Below, piece by piece: positions 1 to 6,590 of a stretch of DNA of 6,590 nucleotides. The notes beneath the pieces were generated by a model that saw only the letters and a list, made by a program, of their open reading frames with translations, was not told where the DNA came from and did not search any database. The number at the start of each line of letters is the position of its first letter. Positions within the stretch are counted from its first letter, which is position 1. A program made the position numbers and the translations under genes. Source of the DNA: an uncultured Prevotella sp. (GTDB lineage Bacteria > Bacteroidota > Bacteroidia > Bacteroidales > Bacteroidaceae); contig CAMBBY010000071.1 in NCBI GenBank assembly GCA_945863825.1, positions 1 through 6,590 on the forward strand, given 5' to 3'.

Positions 1-45
1 ACACAAGGAGTATCGTCGGCAGCGTCAGATGTGTATAAGAGACAG
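1..45 (+). other. Illumina Nextera (Tn5 tagmentation) adapter, non-genomic
   Basis: These bases are an uncut sequencing-library adapter left at the contig end. Positions 1-4 (ACAC) match the end of the P5 oligonucleotide. Positions 5-12 (AAGGAGTA) match the Nextera i5 index known as 507. Positions 13-26 (TCGTCGGCAGCGTC) are the Read 1 adapter, and 27-45 are the complete 19-base Tn5 mosaic end (AGATG...GACAG). Genomic sequence begins at 46. The mosaic end contains an in-frame GTG at 31 that reads into the glycogen synthase gene and gives a false N-terminus, MYKRQ. A natural Tn5/IS50 end is ruled out because the bases beyond the mosaic end are the synthetic Illumina tail and not IS50 sequence. 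Confidence 0.98.
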
Positions 46-1593
46 CGTTTAATCTTTATTGGTCCTGATTGTTGGGGGGATAAGGTTAATCCTTATTTCT
101 CAGAAGATAATACGCTTTATGCGGAGTGGAAAACAGAAGCACAAAAGGAAGGCTTAATAATTAAAATTGGACGCTGGAATATACCAGGAGAACCGGTAGC
201 AATTCTTGTTGATTTTACTCCTTATTATGCTATTAAAGACCAGATTTATGGTCAGCTATGGAATGACTATCAAGTTGATAGTCTTCATGCATACGGAGAT
301 TATGACGAGGCCTCTATGTTCTCTTATGCAGCAGCATTAGTTGTTGAGAGCTTCTATAAGCATGTTATTGAAAAAGGTAAGAAGGTTATCTATCATGGAA
401 ATGAATGGATGACCGGACTCGGTGTGCTTTATATTAATAAGCATTTGCCTGAGATCGCTACTGTCTTTACCACGCATGCAACAAGTATAGGAAGAAGTAT
501 TGCTGGTAATAATAAGCCGCTTTATGATTATCTTTTTGCTTATAACGGTGACCAGATGGCTGGTGAATTGAATATGCAAAGCAAGCATTCTATAGAGAAA
601 CAGACGGCAATGTTTGTTGATTGCTTTACGACTGTTAGTGATATTACTGCTACAGAATGTAAGGAATTGCTTGATAAGCCGGTGGATTTTGTATTGCCTA
701 ATGGATTTGACAATAGTTTTGTACCTAAGGCTGCTGCTTTTACCAAGAAACGTAAGGAAGCTCGCAAGCGTTTGCTCGATGTAGCAAATGCTTTAATGGG
801 TACAGACTTAGGGGATGATACCTTGATAGTTTCAACAAGTGGCCGTTATGAGTTCCGTAATAAAGGTATTGATGTCTATATTGAAGCCATGAACCGTTTG
901 CTTCGAGATGGTAATTTGAAGAAGAATGTTTTGGCCTTTATTGATGTCCCTGGTTGGGTAGGAGAGCCTCGACAAGATCTTCTTGAACGCTTGGAAAGTG
1001 GCAAGAAATATGATACACCTTTGGAGGTACCTGAGATTACTCATTGGTTGCACAATATGAGTCATGATAATGTGTTGGGTATGTTGAAATATTTCAATAT
1101 GCACAACCGCAAAAATGATAAGGTTAAGTTGATATTCTTGCCTTGTTACCTGACAGGTGATGATGGTGTCATCAATAAGAGTTATTATGACATCGTGCTT
1201 GGTAATGATCTCTGTATTTACCCTTCATATTATGAGCCTTGGGGATATACTCCTCTGGAGGCTGTAGCTTTCAAGGTGCCATGTATTACGACTGATTTGG
1301 CAGGATTTGGACTTTGGGCTAATCAGGTGAAAGGAGGTTATAGCGAGATAGAAGATGGCGTGAAGGTCATCAAGCGTACTGACTACAACTATTCTGAGGT
1401 TGCTGATGCTATTAAGGATACTGTGGCCAAATATTCTGGTATGACAGATGCTCAAGTAAAGAAATGCCGCAGCAACGCGGATAAACTCTCGAAAAAAGCA
1501 TTGTGGAGTCATTTTATAGAATACTATTATGAGGCTTATGATTTTGCGCTGCGTAAAGCCGAAAAAAGAATGGCTGATCTGACAGCGAAATAG
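46..1593 (+). CDS. Glycogen synthase, GT3-like, 5'-truncated at contig end
   Basis: This enzyme adds glucose from a nucleotide sugar to the non-reducing end of alpha-1,4-glucan in the cytoplasm. It resembles the eukaryotic-type (GT3/glycogen synthase) branch found in Bacteroidetes, not the usual bacterial GlgA. Counting from the false GTG at 31, visible motifs are YHGNEWMTG (121-129), the family's TTHATSIGR block (147-155, His149), RYEFRNKG opening the second Rossmann domain (272-279), and the retaining E-x7-E pair in EPWGYTPLE (Glu402, Glu410). About 515 genomic codons remain against roughly 550 in relatives, so some 35-40 residues are lost, including the start and the N-terminal Val-Gly-Gly nucleotide-sugar loop. 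Residues 1-5 of the called ORF (MYKRQ, bases 31-45) are adapter. The phosphorylase gene follows on the same strand after 90 bases. The donor sugar cannot be read from the sequence; UDP-glucose has been reported for glycogen synthesis in a Prevotella. No frameshift is seen. Confidence 0.93.
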   Translation, partial: RLIFIGPDCWGDKVNPYFSEDNTLYAEWKTEAQKEGLIIKIGRWNIPGEPVAILVDFTPYYAIKDQIYGQLWNDYQVDSLHAYGDYDEASMFSYAAALVVESFYKHVIEKGKKVIYHGNEWMTGLGVLYINKHLPEIATVFTTHATSIGRSIAGNNKPLYDYLFAYNGDQMAGELNMQSKHSIEKQTAMFVDCFTTVSDITATECKELLDKPVDFVLPNGFDNSFVPKAAAFTKKRKEARKRLLDVANALMGTDLGDDTLIVSTSGRYEFRNKGIDVYIEAMNRLLRDGNLKKNVLAFIDVPGWVGEPRQDLLERLESGKKYDTPLEVPEITHWLHNMSHDNVLGMLKYFNMHNRKNDKVKLIFLPCYLTGDDGVINKSYYDIVLGNDLCIYPSYYEPWGYTPLEAVAFKVPCITTDLAGFGLWANQVKGGYSEIEDGVKVIKRTDYNYSEVADAIKDTVAKYSGMTDAQVKKCRSNADKLSKKALWSHFIEYYYEAYDFALRKAEKRMADLTAK

Positions 1594-1677
1594 TAAATCA
1601 TGCTGAAAGTGAGAATAGATTAGTAAGGATAAGATAAATAAAACTTATTACTTTAAATATAACAAACTTTAATATAA

Positions 1678-4242
<2,565 letters not shown>

Positions 4243-4306
4243 GATAATAAATATCATAAAAGTGTTTTGGTATAGTAATATATCGAAAATATGATGAAGA
4301 TATAAT

Positions 4307-4350
4307 AAAGAATCCCACATTTTGAAAGAGATGTGGGATTTTTTGTTTTT
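4307..4350 (+). terminator. Intrinsic terminator of glgP
   Basis: A perfect 10-bp inverted repeat, AATCCCACAT (4311-4320) and ATGTGGGATT (4331-4340), flanks a 10-base loop. The stem extends outward by A-U pairs and one G-U pair to about 4307/4344. A T-rich run follows (4339-4350, one G). It lies 64 bases after the glgP stop and is oriented to end that transcript. Confidence 0.9.
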
Positions 4351-4390
4351 CCTATCTTCTTGTATTTTCCTTTGTTTTGAATATTATGGG

Positions 4391-4440
4391 AAAAGAAAAA
4401 AGGAGCATTCCCTAAGAAGAGTAGGGGAAGCTCCTTTTTA
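4391..4440 (-). terminator. Intrinsic terminator of the prs transcript, possibly bidirectional
   Basis: The arms AAAAAGGAGC (4397-4406) and GCTCCTTTTT (4430-4439) pair perfectly. After one A-A mismatch the stem continues (4408-4414 with 4422-4428, one G-U pair) around a 7-base loop. Read on the minus strand, the hairpin lies just after the prs stop and is followed by a T-rich tract (complement of 4391-4401). The plus strand also has five Ts after the stem, so it could back up the glgP terminator. Confidence 0.88.
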
Positions 4441-4459
4441 GATGGATAAATAATTTCTT

Positions 4460-5398
4460 TTATACGAGATACTGAGAAGAGATACTCTCGTTATCTTCTA
4501 CACGGCGGATAGTTTCTGCAAACATATCTGCGATTGTAAGCTGCTTAACTTTTTCGCAACGCTTGGTGTAAGGAATTGAGTCGGTAAATACGATTTCCTC
4601 AAGAGCTGATTTCTGAACGCGTTCTGAAGCAGGACCGCTCATCACGCAATGAGAAGCACATGCACGTACGGTTTTAGCACCTGCTTCCTTCATGATATCA
4701 GCAGCCTTGGTGATAGTACCAGCTGTATCAACCATATCGTCGATGATCACAACGTTCTTGTCTTTTACGTCACCGATAATCTGCATGCTGGCTACAACAT
4801 TTGCACGGGCACGAGTCTTATTGCAGAGTACGAGTGGGCATCCGAAGTACTTAGCATAAGTGTTAGCGCGCTTAGAACCACCAACGTCTGGAGAAGCGAT
4901 TACCATATCTTCGAGTTGCAAGCTCTGAAGATAAGGCAGGATGACACCAGAAGCGTAGAGGTGGTCAACTGGTACGTCGAAGAATCCTTGAATCTGATCA
5001 GCGTGAAGATCCATGGTGATCAAGCGGTCGATACCGGCAACGCTCAACAAATCAGCAACAAGCTTGGCACCGATGCTGACACGTGGCTTGTCCTTGCGAT
5101 CCTGACGAGCCCAACCAAAGTAAGGAACAACTGCGATAATATGACGAGCTGAAGCACGCTTAGCTGCATCAATCATCAGAAGCAATTCCATCAAGTTGTC
5201 AGAATTAGGGAAGGTGCTCTGTACGAGGAAAACATCGCGTCCGCGGATAGATTCCTCAAAAGATACACCAAACTCACCATCAGAGAATTTGGTTACTACC
5301 AAATTACCCAGTGGGCAACCTAAACTAGCGCAGATTTTTTCTGCAAGGTATCTCGTGTTAGTACCGGAGAATACCAAAAAAGAGTTTTTGTCACTCAT
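4460..5398 (-). CDS. prs: Ribose-phosphate pyrophosphokinase (PRPP synthetase)
   Basis: This cytoplasmic enzyme transfers pyrophosphate from ATP to ribose-5-phosphate, giving PRPP for purine, pyrimidine, NAD, histidine and tryptophan synthesis. The 312 residues match the usual class I length (about 310-320). Diagnostic blocks are FSDGEFGVSFEESIRGRDV (38-56), the ATP-site segment ARQDRKDKPRVSIGAK (97-112), LHADQIQGFF (131-140, His132), SPDVGGSKRA (169-178), the catalytic-loop pair Lys194 and Arg196 (KTR), and the PRPP-binding motif VVIIDDMVDTAGTI (216-229) with its paired Asp. All expected key residues are present. The start is the ATG at 5398-5396, after an A-rich leader without a Shine-Dalgarno sequence. 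The ThiE-like gene lies 61 bases upstream on the same strand, and I see no TAnnTTTG promoter in the gap, so read-through from that gene is plausible. It is convergent with glgP. Confidence 0.98.
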   Translation of the reverse strand: MSDKNSFLVFSGTNTRYLAEKICASLGCPLGNLVVTKFSDGEFGVSFEESIRGRDVFLVQSTFPNSDNLMELLLMIDAAKRASARHIIAVVPYFGWARQDRKDKPRVSIGAKLVADLLSVAGIDRLITMDLHADQIQGFFDVPVDHLYASGVILPYLQSLQLEDMVIASPDVGGSKRANTYAKYFGCPLVLCNKTRARANVVASMQIIGDVKDKNVVIIDDMVDTAGTITKAADIMKEAGAKTVRACASHCVMSGPASERVQKSALEEIVFTDSIPYTKRCEKVKQLTIADMFAETIRRVEDNESISSQYLV

Positions 5399-5459
5399 TT
5401 GAATTTTAGTTTATGTGTAATTAAATTATTATTACGAATATTTATGATGAGTAGCAATG

Positions 5460-6068
5460 TCAGTTAACTGCCTTGCGTAATTTCTCGAAATGATTGATAA
5501 CTTCTTTGTAATCCCTTTCGTTGTGAATATCAAATCTATTCCAAAGATCACCACATATTACTATACCTCCAAAGCCGAGAGCTTTTGCTATTTTCACGTT
5601 TTCCAGGCTCATGCCTCCAAGGGCATATACTTTTTTGTCGATAAGTCCTTCTTTGGCTGCCAATTCTAATTGGTTGAGCGAGAAAGATGATTTCTCATCT
5701 TTGAATTCTATGCAGTCGAAAATGTTTTTCAGAAAAACATACTGTGATTTTTTCTTCATTTCTTTCAACTGAAGAAGATCTGTGCATGTACGACTGTATT
5801 TTCCTTTGTATCCTTCTGGCAAGGCTGCGCTTGGATTGTCTATATGAATGCCGGCCAAATCATATTCCTGCTTGAGGTAATAATGATCGTGTACTGTAAT
5901 CTTACGATAATAGTCCTCAGGTAAGAGTGTGAGTAGTCGTTCTGAGAACATCGGTGATGCCCCCGGTTTAAAAAGATGCAAATTATCTAGTCCTTCATCA
6001 AACAATGAGGATAGAATTTTATCTTCTTCCACAAAGAATGTGGACTTCGTCATTATTACTAATTTCAT
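5460..6068 (-). CDS. ThiE/TenI-like TIM-barrel protein, divergent
   Basis: The protein has 202 residues, the length of thiamine phosphate synthase (ThiE) and TenI proteins, and follows their barrel layout: an N-terminal strand (KLVIMTK), NLHLFKPGAS (29-38), AGIHI (72-76), YSRTCTD (91-97), YVFLKNIFDCI (110-120), ALGGMS (149-154) and GFGGIVICGDLW (165-176). Bacteroidetes relatives are usually annotated as thiamine phosphate synthase. Several ThiE catalytic signatures look altered. The Arg/Lys of the QxREK pyrimidine-binding block are Phe33 and Pro35, the HxGQxD metal-binding block reads HIDNPSA, and the P-I-F-P-T block reads NIFDC. Real TMP synthase activity is therefore doubtful; a TenI-like or other barrel function is possible. 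No other thiamine gene is visible nearby. The ATG at 6068-6066 lies just inside a good divergent promoter. The gene is intact and probably co-transcribed with prs. Confidence 0.8.
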   Translation of the reverse strand: MKLVIMTKSTFFVEEDKILSSLFDEGLDNLHLFKPGASPMFSERLLTLLPEDYYRKITVHDHYYLKQEYDLAGIHIDNPSAALPEGYKGKYSRTCTDLLQLKEMKKKSQYVFLKNIFDCIEFKDEKSSFSLNQLELAAKEGLIDKKVYALGGMSLENVKIAKALGFGGIVICGDLWNRFDIHNERDYKEVINHFEKLRKAVN

Positions 6069-6090
6069 AGTCTTAAAAACTTTTCTGTTG

Positions 6091-6122
6091 CAAAAGTATT
6101 AAAAAAAACGCAAACTTGCAAT
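6091..6122 (-). promoter_or_regulatory. Bacteroidetes-type promoter for the ThiE-like gene (and probably prs)
   Basis: On the minus strand TACTTTTG (6098-6091) is an exact match to the Bacteroidetes -7 consensus TAnnTTTG. ATTG (6122-6119) lies 20 bases upstream, the expected place for the -33 TTTG element. Transcription would start near 6084-6087, leaving a leader of roughly 15-20 bases before the ATG at 6068. Confidence 0.72.
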
Positions 6123-6141
6123 TATATTGGAGATAAAAAGC

Positions 6142-6149
6142 TATCTTTG
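6142..6149 (+). promoter_or_regulatory. Bacteroidetes-type -7 element for nspC
   Basis: TATCTTTG matches TAnnTTTG exactly and ends 27 bases before the nspC ATG at 6177. The -33 element is weak: the nearest TTG triplets upstream are 12 (6127-6129) and 23 (6116-6118) bases away instead of 19-21. The predicted leader is about 20-25 bases. Confidence 0.6.
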
Positions 6150-6176
6150 CACCATAAAATTAATATTTATCAAGAC

Positions 6177-6590
6177 ATGCAAGTAAATTTAGAGAATTTT
6201 AAGGAGATTCGCACTCCGATTTACGTATTGGAAGAAAGTAGACTGAGACAAAATCTGTCGCTGATAAAGAGCGTGGCTGATAGGGCTGACATGGAGATTA
6301 TTCTGGCATTTAAGGCTTATGCCCTTTGGAAGACTTTCCCGATTTTCAGAGAATATATTTCTTCGACAACAGCAAGCTCTTTGAGCGAAGCAAAGCTGGC
6401 TTTTGAGAAATTTGGAAGTCCCGCCCATACTTTTTCTCCAGCTTATACTGATGACGAGATTGACGAAATTGCCCGTTGCTCAAGCCATCTGACGTTTAAT
6501 TCTCTTTCTCAATATGAGCGTTTTCATGAGCGTGTAGCTACAGTTAATCCAAACATCAAATTGGGACTGAGAGTAAATCCGGAATATTCT
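6177..6590 (+). CDS. nspC: Carboxynorspermidine decarboxylase, 3'-truncated by the window
   Basis: NspC is a PLP enzyme that decarboxylates carboxyspermidine (or carboxynorspermidine), the last step of the alternative spermidine pathway used by many Bacteroidetes; its partner is carboxyspermidine dehydrogenase. The 138 codons present are open to the window edge, about a third of the usual 380 or so residues. The N-terminus matches the alanine racemase-fold decarboxylase pattern: TPIYVLEESRLRQNL (13-27), LAFKAYALW (43-51) with Lys46 as the expected PLP lysine, TTASSLSEAKLAFEKFG (64-80), SPAYTDDEIDEI (87-98), FNSLSQYERF (107-116) and GLRVNPEYS (130-138). The FKAYALW and SPAY blocks favour NspC over diaminopimelate or arginine decarboxylase. 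The start is the ATG at 6177, 28 bases after a TAnnTTTG element, with no Shine-Dalgarno sequence. It is divergent from the ThiE-like gene. The partner dehydrogenase gene is not in the window. Confidence 0.93.
   Translation, partial: MQVNLENFKEIRTPIYVLEESRLRQNLSLIKSVADRADMEIILAFKAYALWKTFPIFREYISSTTASSLSEAKLAFEKFGSPAHTFSPAYTDDEIDEIARCSSHLTFNSLSQYERFHERVATVNPNIKLGLRVNPEYS

Noticed and set aside
27..45. Tn5 mosaic end read as a natural transposon end or IS50 insertion
   Set aside because: The adjacent bases are the synthetic Illumina Read 1 adapter and index; no transposase or target duplication is present.
337..1512. Several 75-95 residue minus-strand frames opposite the glycogen synthase gene
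   Set aside because: They are antisense shadows of a conserved enzyme, with no promoter, no motifs and implausible composition.
4243..4459. Small RNA or small gene in the largest intergenic region
   Set aside because: Apart from the two terminators I see only AT-rich sequence, with no convincing start codon, reading frame or promoter.
4649..5402. Plus-strand frames of 167 and 68 residues opposite prs
   Set aside because: prs is unambiguous on the minus strand; these have no family resemblance and no plausible start context.
6189..6428. 79-residue minus-strand frame at the window's right end
   Set aside because: It is antisense to nspC, whose motifs run continuously through the same bases on the plus strand.

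Overview
The window looks like a chromosomal piece from an AT-rich member of the Bacteroidales, most likely Prevotellaceae. Three things point there: no Shine-Dalgarno sequences (starts follow A-rich leaders), two matches to the Bacteroidetes -7 promoter element TAnnTTTG, and a eukaryote-like GT3-type glycogen synthase directly followed by a long alpha-glucan phosphorylase. It reads as ordinary core metabolism. I found no mobile element, CRISPR array, defence island, tRNA or rRNA, and no candidate for an undescribed system.

The first 45 bases are not genomic. They match an Illumina Nextera oligonucleotide: the tail of P5 (1-4), an 8-base i5 index (5-12), the Read 1 adapter (13-26) and the Tn5 mosaic end (27-45). 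The contig therefore begins at a tagmentation junction. The apparent GTG start at 31 and the residues MYKRQ of the first ORF are translated adapter.

Layout: 46-1593 (+) is glycogen synthase with its true N-terminus missing. After a 90-base AT-rich gap, 1684-4242 (+) is a complete alpha-glucan phosphorylase. Together they form a glycogen synthesis and breakdown pair. Between 4243 and 4459 two intrinsic terminators sit between convergent genes, one for each strand. On the minus strand are prs (4460-5398, PRPP synthetase) and, 61 bases upstream of it, a divergent ThiE/TenI-like TIM-barrel gene (5460-6068). The two are probably co-transcribed, because a good promoter lies ahead of the ThiE-like gene and none is clear ahead of prs. 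A compact divergent promoter region (6069-6176) also serves nspC (6177 to the window end, +), a carboxynorspermidine decarboxylase of spermidine biosynthesis that runs off the window.

The genes cover storage polysaccharide turnover, nucleotide and cofactor precursor supply (PRPP) and polyamine synthesis. Apart from the two glycogen genes I see no shared pathway. The points most worth a second look are the adapter-derived false N-terminus, the degenerate catalytic motifs of the ThiE-like protein, and the tight divergent promoter pair.
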